A DNA stretch of 64,000 nucleotides from Sanguibacter keddieii DSM 10542 (GCF_000024925.1 NC_013521.1:1240001-1304000), one strand, 5' to 3'; counted from the stretch's first letter, positions 32,603 to 41,893 are shown. Notes: a model not told the origin generated them from the letters alone. Made by a program: numbers and translations.

Positions 32603-34075
32603 ATGGACACCCTCAAGGCAGCCCTGATCGACCCGCTCAACGACTTCCTCTACACCTACCTGCTGATCTACGTGCTCGTGGGCCTCGGCATCTACTTCAC
32701 GGTCCGCACCCGCGCGGTCCAGGTACGGCTCGCCAAGCACATGTGGCACGTGGTGGTCGTCTCCCGGGGTGACGCGCACGGAGGTATCTCGTCGTTCCAG
32801 GCGTTCTGCGTGGGGCTCGCGTCCCGTGTGGGGACCGGCAACATCGTCGGGGTGGCGATCGCGCTCACCCTCGGCGGGCCTGGGGCCATCTTCTGGATGT
32901 GGATGGTCGCCTTCATCGGCATGGCGACGGCCTTCGTGGAGGCGACGCTCGGACAGCTCTTCAAGGTCCGCAGCGCGGGTGGCACCTACCGCGGCGGCCC
33001 GGCGTACTACATCCAGCGGGGGCTCGGCTCGAAGGGTCTCGCGGTGCTCTTCGCCGTGCTGCTGATCTTCACCTTCGGCTTCGCGTTCAACATGGTCCAG
33101 GCGAACACCATCGCCGGTGTCCTCGAGGCCGAGCACGGCGTCGGCGTCGGCTGGACGGCGGCCCTCCTCGTGCTGCTCGCGGCACCGATCCTGTTCGGCG
33201 GGGTCCGGCGCATCGCCCGCATCTCAGCCGTGGTGCTGCCGGTGATGGCTGGTCTCTACGTGCTGCTCGCCGTGGTGATCATCGGGCTCAACATCGGCCA
33301 GGTGCCGGCCGCGGTGCGGATGATCGTCGACGGGGCGTTCGGCCTCGACGAGGCCGCGGCGGGCGTCGCGGGCGGCGTCTTCGCGGCGCTGATGAACGGC
33401 GTGCGGCGCGGGCTGTTCTCCAACGAGGCCGGGATGGGGTCGGCGCCCAACACCGCGGCGACCGCGACGGTCAGCCACCCGGTGAAGCAGGGGCTGGTGC
33501 AGTCGCTCGGCGTGTTCGTCGACACCATGATCGTGTGCTCGGCCACGGCGTTCATGATCCTGCTCGCCGGCCCGACGGTGTTCACGCCCGGTGTCACGAC
33601 CGACGCCGCCGGGGCCACCCTCACGACGCTCGCCGTGACGACGGCCCTCGGGGCCTGGGCGACGCCGCTGATGACGATGCTCATCTTCGTCTTCGCCTTC
33701 ACGTCGCTGTTCGGCAACTACGCCTACGTCGAGGTGAACCTCGCGTACCTCGGGATCCGCACGGCCTCGGGTGTGGCGGCGTTCCGCGTCCTGGTGCTGG
33801 CGGCGGTCGCCACCGGGTCGGTGCTCAGCCTCGAGGTGGTGTGGGACATCGCCGACATCGCGATGGCGGGCATGGCGCTCGTCAACCTCACGGCGTGCAC
33901 GCTCCTGCTCCGGTGGGTGCTCGGTGCGCTCCGCGACTACGAGCACCGGATGCGGACCGGCACGCTCGACGAGAGGTTCGTCGGCCACGGCAACCGCTTC
34001 TTGCCGGGGGACCTGCCCGGCGCCGTCTGGGCGCCGAGGGTGACGGAGCGCGACCCGTCGCAGAACGGGCGCTGA
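32603..34075 (+). CDS. Sodium:alanine symporter (AGCS family)
   Basis: The 490-residue protein has about eleven membrane helices. The AGCS signatures SRVGTGNIVGVAIALTLGGPGAIFWMW (about residues 78-104) and FSNEAGMGSAPNTAATA (near residue 275) are present. Such carriers import alanine or glycine with Na+ or H+. I start at ATG 32603, where MDTLKAALIDPLN begins, because the in-frame ATG at 32570 lies close to the predicted transcription start. The C-terminal 40 residues are polar and cytoplasmic. The gene stops 2 bases before the converging glycosylase-like gene. Confidence 0.93.
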   Translation: MDTLKAALIDPLNDFLYTYLLIYVLVGLGIYFTVRTRAVQVRLAKHMWHVVVVSRGDAHGGISSFQAFCVGLASRVGTGNIVGVAIALTLGGPGAIFWMWMVAFIGMATAFVEATLGQLFKVRSAGGTYRGGPAYYIQRGLGSKGLAVLFAVLLIFTFGFAFNMVQANTIAGVLEAEHGVGVGWTAALLVLLAAPILFGGVRRIARISAVVLPVMAGLYVLLAVVIIGLNIGQVPAAVRMIVDGAFGLDEAAAGVAGGVFAALMNGVRRGLFSNEAGMGSAPNTAATATVSHPVKQGLVQSLGVFVDTMIVCSATAFMILLAGPTVFTPGVTTDAAGATLTTLAVTTALGAWATPLMTMLIFVFAFTSLFGNYAYVEVNLAYLGIRTASGVAAFRVLVLAAVATGSVLSLEVVWDIADIAMAGMALVNLTACTLLLRWVLGALRDYEHRMRTGTLDERFVGHGNRFLPGDLPGAVWAPRVTERDPSQNGR

Positions 34076-34077
34076 GG

Positions 34078-34965
34078 TCAGCCGACGAGCAGCCGGTCGC
34101 AGGCCTCGACGATCCGCAGCCGCAGGGGTGCGCCGCGCTCGGCGAACTCCCGCTGGCGCCGCGCGTACTCCGCCTTGCCCTCGGGGGTCTCGATCATCAC
34201 GGCCTCCTCACCGAAGCGGGAGACGTCGTAGGGAGAGGCCTGCATGTCGAGCAGGCGGATGTCGCGGGCGAGCTCGAAGCAGTCGAGCACGAGGTCGCTC
34301 GGCAGGGCCGGGACAAGCTTGTTGGTCCACTTGAACAGGTCCATGCCGGCGTGCAGGCAGCCGGGCTGCTCGAGGGCGGGCTGGTCGTCACGGGTGGGCT
34401 GCAGCCGGTTGAGCGGGACCGCCTCGGGCGTGAAGAACCGGAAGGCGTCGAAGTGCGTGCACCGGATCTGGTGCGACTCGACGACGGCGTCCGTCCCGGC
34501 AGCACCGAGGCGCAGCGGGAGCGTGTGCCGGGTGTCGTCGCCCTGGCGGTAGACCATCGCCCACTCGTGCAGCCCGAAGCACCCGACGTTCGTAGGGCGC
34601 CCCGCGGTCGCCGCGACGAGGGTGCGCACGTAGCGGACCGTCGACCCGCGGTCCGCGAGGAAGGTCGGGACGTCGACCGTGAGGCCGCCGTCCGGCGTGG
34701 GCTCGCACCAGCGCCACGTCGCCCGCTCCGCGAAGGCCTCGGTGCCGCCGGGCGCGTCGTGCAGCACCACGCCCGCTCCCGGGTGCCAGCGGCGCAGCTG
34801 GGCGGGACGCGTCGTGTAGTAGGTGAAGAGGAAGTCGTCGATCTCGTGCTTCTCGCCCGCGAGGCGGCGTGACCGCCAGCCTGCGGTGAGCGCGTCCGCG
34901 TGCTCGGCGTGCGCCGCGGCGAGCGGGGCCCACGTGTCGTGGGAGAGGGCGGTCTGGGTGAGCAC
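34078..34965 (-). CDS. Protein of the family annotated as 3-methyladenine DNA glycosylase in actinobacteria
   Basis: The 295-residue protein carries FLFTYYTTRPAQLRRWHPGAGVVL, GLHEWAMVYRQG, CTHFDAFRFFTP and CLHAGMDLFKW. This set is typical of an actinobacterial family usually labelled 3-methyladenine DNA glycosylase, but I see no helix-hairpin-helix or other glycosylase motif, so the activity is doubtful. Its conserved His, Cys and Asp residues could suit a metal site. GTG 34965 follows the marR-like stop by 6 bases, so the two genes are an operon. Confidence 0.6.
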   Translation of the reverse strand: MLTQTALSHDTWAPLAAAHAEHADALTAGWRSRRLAGEKHEIDDFLFTYYTTRPAQLRRWHPGAGVVLHDAPGGTEAFAERATWRWCEPTPDGGLTVDVPTFLADRGSTVRYVRTLVAATAGRPTNVGCFGLHEWAMVYRQGDDTRHTLPLRLGAAGTDAVVESHQIRCTHFDAFRFFTPEAVPLNRLQPTRDDQPALEQPGCLHAGMDLFKWTNKLVPALPSDLVLDCFELARDIRLLDMQASPYDVSRFGEEAVMIETPEGKAEYARRQREFAERGAPLRLRIVEACDRLLVG

Positions 34966-34971
34966 GTCGGT

Positions 34972-35499
34972 CTATCCCTGCGTCGTGGTGCGGGCGTCGT
35001 CGGCCTCGGTCGCGTACGTCTCCATGGCCTGACGGACCTCGGCGAGCATGCGGGCGAGCCGCGCGACCTCCTCGTCGGAGTAGGGCGCGAGGACGGCGGT
35101 GACCCGCTCGCCGAGCGGGTCGAAGAAGCGCTCGGCCACCTCGTGCACCGTCGGGGTCGAGTGCAGCGTGACGAGCCGGCGGTCGGCGTGCCCCCGGCTG
35201 CGCTCGACGTGGTGCGCCGCCTCGAGCCGGTTGAGCAGGGTCGACGTGGCTCCGAAGCTCAGCCCGATGCGCTCGCTCAGGCGTGCGGGGGTGAGCGGGG
35301 TGCCGCGCTCCTCGGCGCCGAGGATCTCGACGAGGGCCGTCGCGTCCGTCGTGTGGAGCCCGGCCGTGGTCGCGAACTCGCGGCCGACCTGCGCGTAGGT
35401 GGCGCCGTAGGCGGTGAGCGCCTCGAGCAGCTGCTCCGTCGCCCGGCTCCCGCCGTCCTCCGGAGGGGCGCTCGCGGGGGCGTCGGCTCGGGTGGACAT
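34972..35499 (-). CDS. MarR family transcriptional regulator
   Basis: The 175-residue protein has a winged-helix region near residues 50-125 (LTPARLSERIGLSFGATSTLLNRLEAAHHVERSRGHADRRLVTLHSTP) flanked by dimerisation helices. The DRR wing motif is typical of MarR. TAGACT lies 6 bases before ATG 35499. It is divergent from the FAD monooxygenase and first in an operon with the glycosylase-like gene. An A+T-rich inverted repeat in the intergenic region is the likely operator, suggesting repression of both directions relieved by an aromatic or antibiotic-like ligand. Confidence 0.9.
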   Translation of the reverse strand: MSTRADAPASAPPEDGGSRATEQLLEALTAYGATYAQVGREFATTAGLHTTDATALVEILGAEERGTPLTPARLSERIGLSFGATSTLLNRLEAAHHVERSRGHADRRLVTLHSTPTVHEVAERFFDPLGERVTAVLAPYSDEEVARLARMLAEVRQAMETYATEADDARTTTQG

Positions 35500-35505
35500 G
35501 CGGAG

Positions 35506-35511
35506 AGTCTA
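35506..35511 (-). promoter_or_regulatory. -10 element of leaderless marR-like transcript
   Basis: TAGACT on the minus strand ends 6 bases before ATG 35499. Confidence 0.55.
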
Positions 35512-35522
35512 TCGTGCCGTTA

Positions 35523-35541
35523 TTATTTCATCATCAAATAA
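35523..35541. promoter_or_regulatory. Candidate MarR operator
   Basis: TTATTT-N7-AAATAA is a perfect inverted repeat in the only strongly A+T-rich patch of this region. It lies in the divergent promoter space between marR-like and monooxygenase genes. Confidence 0.55.
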
Positions 35542-35563
35542 CTTTGCGAGAGAAGAGTGTTCC

Positions 35564-36775
35564 ATGGTCACGTCACGACGAGTCCTCGTCTCCGGCGCCA
35601 GCATCGCCGGTCCGGCCCTCGCCTGGTGGATGCAGCGCTACGGCTGGGAGGTCGTCGTCGTCGAGCGCGCCGACGAGCTGCGGACCGCCGGGCAGAACAT
35701 CGACGTCCGAGGCGCTGGTCGCGAGGTCGCCCGGAAGATGGGCCTCGAGGACGCGATCCGGGCCTCCGGGACCGGTGAGCTCGGGACCCGGTTCGTCGGC
35801 CGCGACGGACGCACCCGGGCCGAGCTGCCCGCGGGCACCGGAGACACCGACGGCGCCACCGCCGAGCTCGAGATCCTCCGCGGCGAGCTCGCCCGGCTCC
35901 TCGTCGAGCACAGCCGTGAGACGACCGACTACAGGTTCGGCACCACGATCGCCGCGCTCGACGACCACGCGGACGGGATCGACGTCACCTTCGCCGACGG
36001 CCGCGAGGAGACCTTCGACGTGGTGGTCGCGGCCGACGGCATGCGGTCCCGCACCCGACGGCTCGTCGTCGGAGACCGCGCCCAGATCCAGCCGAAGGGC
36101 ATGTACACCGCCTACCTCACCATCCCCAGGGTCGCCTCCGACACCGACTGGTGGCGCTGGTACTCCGCCCCGGGCGGGCGGTCGGTCACGCTGCGCCCCG
36201 ACAACCTCGGCACCATCCGCGCGACGCTGTCCTTCCTCTCGCCGCCCCGCGGCTACGAAGACCTCGACGACCCCTCCCAGCGGGACCTCCTGAGCCGGCT
36301 CTTCGCCGACGCCGGCTGGGAGACGCCCCGCGTGCTCGACGGGCTGCGGCACGCCGACGAGTACTACTTCGAGCAGGTCGGGCAGGTGCACTCACCCACC
36401 TGGCACCAGGGACGTGCCGCCCTGGTCGGCGACGCGGCCTACTGCGCCTCGCCCGTGAGCGGCATGGGCACGAGCCTCGGGCTGACCGGCGCCTACGTGC
36501 TCGCGGGCGAGCTCGCCGCGCACGTCGACCACCGCGACGCCTTCGCGGGCTACGAGCGGATCATGCGACCGTACGTCGACCAGGCGCAGGACCTCCCGCC
36601 AGGGACGCCGCGCCTGGCCAACCCGCGGACCCGGGCCGGCATCGCCGCGCTCCACGGGGTCCTCGCGCTCGCGGCCACGCCCGTCGGGCGGTCGGTCGGC
36701 GCACGGCTGTTCCGTCCGCCGGCCGACCGCATCGAGCTCCCCGACTACTCGCACCTCGAGCGAGCGACGGACTGA
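35564..36775 (+). CDS. FAD-dependent monooxygenase
   Basis: The 403-residue group A flavoprotein monooxygenase has an N-terminal GASIAGPALAWWM dinucleotide fold followed by VVVVERA, the RGELARLL segment, a central VVAADGMRSRTRR motif of the DG type and the C-terminal GDAAYCASPVSGMGTSLGL FAD-ribityl motif. Relatives include aromatic hydroxylases and TetX-like drug-modifying enzymes; the substrate cannot be told. A GAGAGAAGAG purine stretch precedes the ATG. The divergent MarR gene suggests induction by its substrate. Confidence 0.88.
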   Translation: MVTSRRVLVSGASIAGPALAWWMQRYGWEVVVVERADELRTAGQNIDVRGAGREVARKMGLEDAIRASGTGELGTRFVGRDGRTRAELPAGTGDTDGATAELEILRGELARLLVEHSRETTDYRFGTTIAALDDHADGIDVTFADGREETFDVVVAADGMRSRTRRLVVGDRAQIQPKGMYTAYLTIPRVASDTDWWRWYSAPGGRSVTLRPDNLGTIRATLSFLSPPRGYEDLDDPSQRDLLSRLFADAGWETPRVLDGLRHADEYYFEQVGQVHSPTWHQGRAALVGDAAYCASPVSGMGTSLGLTGAYVLAGELAAHVDHRDAFAGYERIMRPYVDQAQDLPPGTPRLANPRTRAGIAALHGVLALAATPVGRSVGARLFRPPADRIELPDYSHLERATD

Positions 36776-36778
36776 GGC

Positions 36779-37762
36779 TCAGAACAGCGCGATCTTGTCC
36801 GGCCTCGGGAAGATCGCGTCGAGCTCGGCGAGGTCCTCGGCGGACAGCGGGTGCACCGCGGCGGCGTTCTGCTCGACCTGCTCGGGGCGCGTGGCGCCGG
36901 CGATGACCGACGAGACGACGGGCTGGGCGGCGAGCCACGAGAACGCGACCTGCACCTCGGTGAGACCACGCTCGGCGGCGAAGGCCGAGTACCTCTCGAG
37001 GGCCTCCCACGGCGCGGACTCGAGCAGCGCCGGCTTGGAGTGCGTCAGGCGCCCGTCGGCGGGTCCGCCGTCGCGGCTGTACTTGCCGGTGAGCAGGCCG
37101 TTGGCGAGCGGGAAGTAGGGCAGCACGCCCAGGCCGAAGGCCTCGGCGGCCGGGACGACCTCGAGCTCGGCGCGGCGGTCGATGATGTTGTAGTGGTTCT
37201 GGCTCGACACGAAGCGCTCGGTCCCGAGCTGGCGGGCGAGGAGCTCGGCCTCGGCGATCTGCCACCCGGCGCGGTTCGAGTGCCCCACGTACCGGACCTT
37301 GCCGCTGGTCACGAGGGAGTCCAGGGCGGCCAGCGTCTCCTCGACCGGGGTGCCGGGGTCCGGGGTGTGGAACTGGTACAGGTCGATGTAGTCGGTGCCG
37401 AGCCGGCGCAGCGACGCCTCGACCGAGGCCAGGATGTAGCGGCGCGAACCGCGCGCACCGTGGTCCGGCCCGTTGGCGCCGCGGACGTCCATGCCGAACT
37501 TGGTGGCCACGACGGCCTCGTCGCGACGGTCGCCGAGAGCCTTGCCGAGGTACTCCTCGGAGCGCCCGGGCTCTGCGCCGTAGACGTCGGCGACGTCGAA
37601 GAGCGTGATCCCGGCGTCGAGCGCGGCGTTGACGACGGCGGTGCTGCCCTCGAGCGACTCGGTCGCACAGTGCTGGCGCCCGAGGTTGTTGCAGCCGAGC
37701 CCGACGACGGAGACGGTCAGCCCAGAGCGGCCCAGATGACGGTGGTCGATCGTAGAAGTCAT
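36779..37762 (-). CDS. Aldo/keto reductase
   Basis: The 327-residue (beta/alpha)8 oxidoreductase has HLGRSGLTVSVVGLGCNNLG, FDVADVYG with catalytic Asp/Tyr, VVATKFGMDVRG with catalytic Lys and the NADPH-binding VIAGATRPEQVEQN. It belongs to the broad AKR11/12-like bacterial group of unknown substrate. TACGTT lies 7 bases before ATG 37762; an earlier ATG at 37810 would add 16 residues across the promoter and is less likely. It converges with the monooxygenase gene, 3 bases apart. Confidence 0.9.
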   Translation of the reverse strand: MTSTIDHRHLGRSGLTVSVVGLGCNNLGRQHCATESLEGSTAVVNAALDAGITLFDVADVYGAEPGRSEEYLGKALGDRRDEAVVATKFGMDVRGANGPDHGARGSRRYILASVEASLRRLGTDYIDLYQFHTPDPGTPVEETLAALDSLVTSGKVRYVGHSNRAGWQIAEAELLARQLGTERFVSSQNHYNIIDRRAELEVVPAAEAFGLGVLPYFPLANGLLTGKYSRDGGPADGRLTHSKPALLESAPWEALERYSAFAAERGLTEVQVAFSWLAAQPVVSSVIAGATRPEQVEQNAAAVHPLSAEDLAELDAIFPRPDKIALF

Positions 37763-37769
37763 ACCCGCG

Positions 37770-37775
37770 AACGTA
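37770..37775 (-). promoter_or_regulatory. -10 element of leaderless aldo/keto reductase transcript
   Basis: TACGTT on the minus strand ends 7 bases before ATG 37762. Confidence 0.5.
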
Positions 37776-37871
37776 CGCGCCGGACGGTCGGCGGACCACA
37801 CGACGACCACCCTCGCCGGACGGCTGGTCCCACCATCCGAGAACCATGTCTCAGATGTGTCACGGCACCCC

Positions 37872-37877
37872 TACCGT
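37872..37877 (+). promoter_or_regulatory. -10 element of leaderless methyltransferase transcript
   Basis: TACCGT ends 7 bases before ATG 37885. Confidence 0.5.
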
Positions 37878-37884
37878 CGTACAC

Positions 37885-38775
37885 ATGACACAGCACAGCG
37901 CGGAGCGCACCGAGGCGCCGACCGATTCCCACCGCGAGGCGCCCACAGGCACCCACGGCAGCGAGCAGTCCCGCGAGTCCGAGTCGTACACGCACGGCCA
38001 CCACGAGTCGGTCCTGCGCTCGCACCGGTCGCGGACGGCCGCGAACTCCGCGGCGCACCTCGTCCCGCTGCTCCGCGACGACATGACCCTCCTCGACGTC
38101 GGGTGCGGCCCGGGCACGGTGACGGTCGACCTCGCGCGCCTCGTCGAGCGCGTCGTCGGCGTCGACGCCGCGACCCCCGTCCTCGACAGCGCGCGCGAGC
38201 TCGCCGAGTCCACGGGGACCACCAACGTGACCTTCGAGTACGCCAACGCGTACGAGCTGCCCTTCGACGACGACACCTTCGACGTGGTGCACGCCCACCA
38301 GCTGCTGCAGCACCTGTCGGACCCGATCGCCGCGATCCGCGAGATGCGCCGGGTCACCAAGCCCGGTGGCATCGTCGCCGCGCGCGACGCCGACTACAGC
38401 GCCATGACCTGGTACCCGGACTCCGCCGGTCTCACCGAGTGGAACACGCTGTACCACGAGGTCACCGCCGCCTACGGCTACCAGGCCGACGCCGGGCGCC
38501 GGCTCCTCAGCTGGTTCCAGGAGGCCGGCTTCACCCCCGAGTCGCTCACCGGGTCGGCCGGGGTCTGGTGCTACGCCAGCCCCGAGTCCCGCGAGTGGTG
38601 GGGCGGCCTGTGGGCCGAGCGCTGCATCGAGTCGAACTTCGCCGTGCAGGCCAAGGACGCCGGCCTCGCCGACGACGTCGCCCTCGAGGAGCTGGCGCAC
38701 GAGTGGCGCCGCTGGGCCGACCAGCCCGACGGCTGGTTCTCGGTCCTCAACGGCGAGATCCTCGCCCGGGCCTGA
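37885..38775 (+). CDS. Class I SAM-dependent methyltransferase
   Basis: The 296-residue protein starts with a polar, His/Glu/Thr-rich tail of about 45 residues, then the Rossmann methyltransferase core: LLDVGCGPGTVTVDLA (motif I), VVGVDAATPVL (motif II), FDVVHAHQLLQHLSDP (motif IV) and RVTKPGGIVAARD. It resembles UbiE/ArsM-like enzymes acting on small molecules. The substrate is not deducible. It is leaderless and divergent from the aldo/keto reductase, 122 bases apart. Confidence 0.88.
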   Translation: MTQHSAERTEAPTDSHREAPTGTHGSEQSRESESYTHGHHESVLRSHRSRTAANSAAHLVPLLRDDMTLLDVGCGPGTVTVDLARLVERVVGVDAATPVLDSARELAESTGTTNVTFEYANAYELPFDDDTFDVVHAHQLLQHLSDPIAAIREMRRVTKPGGIVAARDADYSAMTWYPDSAGLTEWNTLYHEVTAAYGYQADAGRRLLSWFQEAGFTPESLTGSAGVWCYASPESREWWGGLWAERCIESNFAVQAKDAGLADDVALEELAHEWRRWADQPDGWFSVLNGEILARA

Positions 38776-38781
38776 GGCGCG

Positions 38782-38787
38782 TAGGCT
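38782..38787 (+). promoter_or_regulatory. -10 element of leaderless FAH-family transcript
   Basis: TAGGCT ends 6 bases before GTG 38794. Confidence 0.6.
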
Positions 38788-38793
38788 CTCGAC

Positions 38794-39579
38794 GTGCGTA
38801 TCGCGAGATTCACCACTGGTGACGACCCCCGCTTCGGATTTGTCCAGACCGAGAACGGCAAGGACTACCTCGCCGTCCTCAACGGCGACCCGCTCTACAT
38901 GCCCGTGAACCCCACGGGTGAGCGGATCGAGATCGGCGACGGCGTGCGCCTGCTCGCGCCCGTCATCCCGCGCTCCAAGATCGTGGGAGTAGGCCGCAAC
39001 TACGCCGACCACGCGAAGGAGATGGGCAACGAGGTCCCCACGAGCCCGCTGCTGTTCTTCAAGCCGAACACCGCGGTGATCGGCCCGGACGACCCCATCG
39101 TGCTCCCCGACTTCACCGACGAGGTGAGCTACGAGTCCGAGCTGGCCGTGGTCATCGGGCGGATCACCAAGGACGTCACCCCCGAGCGCGCGCTCGAGCA
39201 CGTCCTCGGCTACACCGTCGCGAACGACGTCACGGCCCGCGACGCCCAGCGCACCGACGGCCAGTGGGCCCGCGCCAAGGGCTTCGACTCGTCGTGCCCC
39301 GTCGGCCCGTGGATCGAGACCGAGCTCGACACCGACATGCTCGGCGTCTCGTCGCGCGTCAACGGCGAGACCCGCCAGGACGGCAACACCCGCGACCTCG
39401 TCTTCGACATCGCGTTCCTCGTCTCGTACATCTCCGAGGCCTTCACGCTGCTCCCCGGCGACCTCATCCTCACGGGCACGCCGGCGGGCGTCGGCCCGAT
39501 CGTCGCGGGCGACCGCGTCGAGTGCGAGGTCGAGGGCATCGGCGTGCTGAGCAACCCGGTCGTCCGTCGGAACGGATGA
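38794..39579 (+). CDS. Fumarylacetoacetate hydrolase family protein
   Basis: The 261-residue protein has the FAH/HpcE fold: VGVGRNYADHAKEMG, PLLFFKPNTAVIGP, SYESELAVVIG with metal-binding Glu residues, DVTARDAQ and GFDSSCPVGPW. Related enzymes are acylpyruvases, oxaloacetate decarboxylases or hydratases of aromatic catabolism; in this position, just upstream of gltX, it is a common actinobacterial housekeeping gene, most likely acylpyruvate/oxaloacetate-acting. Its TGA overlaps the next gene's ATG. Confidence 0.88.
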   Translation: MRIARFTTGDDPRFGFVQTENGKDYLAVLNGDPLYMPVNPTGERIEIGDGVRLLAPVIPRSKIVGVGRNYADHAKEMGNEVPTSPLLFFKPNTAVIGPDDPIVLPDFTDEVSYESELAVVIGRITKDVTPERALEHVLGYTVANDVTARDAQRTDGQWARAKGFDSSCPVGPWIETELDTDMLGVSSRVNGETRQDGNTRDLVFDIAFLVSYISEAFTLLPGDLILTGTPAGVGPIVAGDRVECEVEGIGVLSNPVVRRNG

Positions 39580-40238
39580 GCCACCCGCCGGCGCAGCCAC
39601 GACCCGCGTCTGCCGCCGGTCCGACGTTCCGCCACGCCCCGAGGGGCGGGCGGACGGCGGTCGTGGTGCTGTCGGTGCTCGGCCTCGGCACGGCCGCGAT
39701 GCTCGTGCTCCTCGCCCTCGGGCGGGGCGCCGAGCCTCAGCCCGTGGCGCTCCGCGCGGCCTTCGGAGTGGTCGGCGCGATCATCGCCGTCGGCGCCCTC
39801 GGGCTGCTGGCGACGCTGCGTCACGCGGGCAGGTCGGGGTTCGACGTCGGACCGGCCGGGATCGAGGTCCGGGCCGGCGGACGCACGGAGCAGGTGCTGT
39901 GGTCCGAGGTCGCGGCCGTCCGGTTCCGCGTGTACCTCGACCGTGTCGTCACGCCGGTCGACCTCGTCGACCGTCAGTCGTACCCCCGCCTCGAGCTCGC
40001 GCTCCACGACAGCGACGCCTCCGAGGCCGCCCACCCGCTGCTGCGACGGCTCCGCTCGTCCGGCACCACCGCTGAGGGGTACACGCACGGCCTCGACGTG
40101 GGCACCGGGCCGTTCTTCCCGCGGGCCGGGATCGAGCGGCACCTGCCCGAGCTCCAGCAGACGCTGTGGGCCGTCGCCGGCCCGCGGTACCAGGGGGCGA
40201 GCGTCGAGAAGCGCTGGTTCAGCAGCCGACGACGCTGA
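39576..40238 (+). CDS. Hypothetical membrane protein with two N-terminal helices
   Basis: The 220-residue protein has a Pro/Arg-rich start, two hydrophobic helices (about residues 27-45 and 55-77), and a soluble beta-rich C-terminal domain (GFDVGPAGIEVRAGG...EQVLWSEVAAVRF) that looks like a PH-like domain following two helices. Function is unknown. The ATG overlaps the TGA of the FAH gene (ATGA), so they are translationally coupled. Confidence 0.7.
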   Translation: MSHPPAQPRPASAAGPTFRHAPRGGRTAVVVLSVLGLGTAAMLVLLALGRGAEPQPVALRAAFGVVGAIIAVGALGLLATLRHAGRSGFDVGPAGIEVRAGGRTEQVLWSEVAAVRFRVYLDRVVTPVDLVDRQSYPRLELALHDSDASEAAHPLLRRLRSSGTTAEGYTHGLDVGTGPFFPRAGIERHLPELQQTLWAVAGPRYQGASVEKRWFSSRRR

Positions 40239-40311
40239 GCCGCGCTGCGGAGCACGTGCCACCCCCTGGTGACCGGGGCCGGGTGCGGGACCCGTCTGCC
40301 GGCGGACTGGG

Positions 40312-40317
40312 TAGGCT
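40312..40317 (+). promoter_or_regulatory. Candidate -10 element for gltX
   Basis: TAGGCT lies 52 bases before the chosen start, so unlike neighbours gltX would have a 5' leader. That leader would open with a 7-bp hairpin (40322-40328 with 40332-40338). Confidence 0.45.
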
Positions 40318-40369
40318 GGGAGGGTCGCCACGCGACCCCAGCTCCCCGATCTGAAACCCAGGTGTGTAC

Positions 40370-41893
40370 GTGTCCGTCGAGACCACCCCCGCAGCCGTCG
40401 CCACGCCCTCGGGCAGCGCCGTCCGCGTCCGCTTCTGCCCGTCGCCGACCGGGACCCCGCACGTGGGGCTCATCCGGACCGCCCTGTTCAACTGGGCCTA
40501 CGCGCGGCACACGGGCGGGACCTTCGTGTTCCGCATCGAGGACACGGACGCCGAGCGCGACTCGGAGGAGAGCTACCAGCAGCTCCTCGACGCGCTGCGC
40601 TGGCTCGGGCTCGACTGGGACGAGGGCATCGAGGTCGGCGGCCCGCACGAGCCGTACCGTCAGTCCCAGCGCAGCGACATCTACCAGGACGTCATCCGTC
40701 GCCTCGTCGAGGGCGGCTACGCCTACGAGTCCTTCACCACGCCCGAGGAGACCGAGGCGCGCAACGTCGCTGCCGGCCGCCCCAAGGTCATGGGCTACGA
40801 CGGCTTCGACCGCGACCTCACCGACGAGCAGAAGGCGGGCTTCCGGGCCGAGGGCCGTGAGCCCGTCCTGCGCCTGCGCATGCCCGACGAGGACGTGACC
40901 GTCACCGACCTCGTCCGCGGCGACGTGACCTTCAAGGCCGGCACCGTCCCCGACTACGTCATCGTCCGCGCCAACGGCCAGCCGCTGTACACGCTGGTCA
41001 ACCCGGTCGACGACGCGCTCATGGAGATCACGCACGTGCTGCGCGGCGAGGACCTGCTGTCCTCCACGCCCCGCCAGGTGGTGCTGTACCGGGCGCTGCT
41101 CGAGATCGGCGTCGCTAAGGTCGTGCCGGCCTTCGGGCACCTGCCGTACGTCATGGGCGAGGGCAACAAGAAGCTGTCCAAGCGCGACCCCGAGTCCAAC
41201 CTCTTCCTGCACCGCGAGCGCGGCTTCACTCCCGAGGGCCTGCTCAACTACCTCGCGCTGCTCGGCTGGAGCATCTCGGCCGACAACGACATCTTCACGG
41301 TCGACGAGCTCGTCGCGGCCTTCGACGTCGCCGACGTGCTGCCGAACCCGGCGCGCTTCGACGTGAAGAAGGCGGAGGCGATCAACGCGACGCACCTGCG
41401 CCGCCTCGACGGCGACGACTTCCGCAACCGTCTGGTGCCGTACCTGCACGCGGCGGGCCTGGTCCCGGCCGACTCGTACGCCGACCTCGCTCCCGAGGTC
41501 CAGGCGCTGCTGGACGCCGGTGCGCCGCTGGTCCAGGAGCGCATGACGCTCCTCGGCGAGGCCCCCGGGATGCTCGGCTTCCTGTTCGTGGCCGACGACG
41601 CCGTCGTGGTCGAGGAGGCTGCTCGGACGGCGCTCCGCGAGGAGGCCGCCGAGGTCCTCGACCGTTCGATCGCGACCCTCGAGGCGCTCGAGGACTTCGG
41701 CCCGACCGCGCAGCAGGACGCCCTCAAGGCCGAGCTGGTCGAGGCGATGGGGGTCAAGCCCAAGTTCGCCTTCGCGCCGCTGCGCGTCGCGATCACGGGG
41801 CGCCGTGTGTCGCCGCCGCTGTTCGAGTCGATGGAGATCCTGGGCAAGGAGCGTTCCCTCGTCCGTCTGCGTGCGCTGCGGGCCTCTCTGTGA
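40370..41893 (+). CDS. gltX: Glutamyl-tRNA synthetase
   Basis: The 507-residue class I aminoacyl-tRNA synthetase charges tRNA-Glu. The HIGH-like motif [10 protein letters not shown] lies near residue 25, the KMSKS-like KKLSKRD near 270, and RIEDTD and the C-terminal anticodon-binding alpha-helical cage are present. Whether it also charges tRNA-Gln is not shown; no glnS is in the window. GTG 40370 has AGGTG at about 6 bases; the GTG at 40364 is in frame but too close to that site. The stop overlaps the HAD gene (GTGA). A tRNA-Glu gene lies 4.8 kb away. Confidence 0.96.
   Translation: MSVETTPAAVATPSGSAVRVRFCPSPTGTPHVGLIRTALFNWAYARHTGGTFVFRIEDTDAERDSEESYQQLLDALRWLGLDWDEGIEVGGPHEPYRQSQRSDIYQDVIRRLVEGGYAYESFTTPEETEARNVAAGRPKVMGYDGFDRDLTDEQKAGFRAEGREPVLRLRMPDEDVTVTDLVRGDVTFKAGTVPDYVIVRANGQPLYTLVNPVDDALMEITHVLRGEDLLSSTPRQVVLYRALLEIGVAKVVPAFGHLPYVMGEGNKKLSKRDPESNLFLHRERGFTPEGLLNYLALLGWSISADNDIFTVDELVAAFDVADVLPNPARFDVKKAEAINATHLRRLDGDDFRNRLVPYLHAAGLVPADSYADLAPEVQALLDAGAPLVQERMTLLGEAPGMLGFLFVADDAVVVEEAARTALREEAAEVLDRSIATLEALEDFGPTAQQDALKAELVEAMGVKPKFAFAPLRVAITGRRVSPPLFESMEILGKERSLVRLRALRASL

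Noticed and set aside
32429-33136. An N-terminal extension of 236 codons for the DUF3516 helicase
   Set aside because: It runs antisense through the symporter gene and its promoter; the conserved domain and a plausible GTG begin at 32428.
34966-34974. TAGACC at the MarR stop codon as a separate promoter for the glycosylase-like gene
   Set aside because: It would end only 3 bases before the GTG, and the 6-base gap to the MarR stop fits simple co-transcription.
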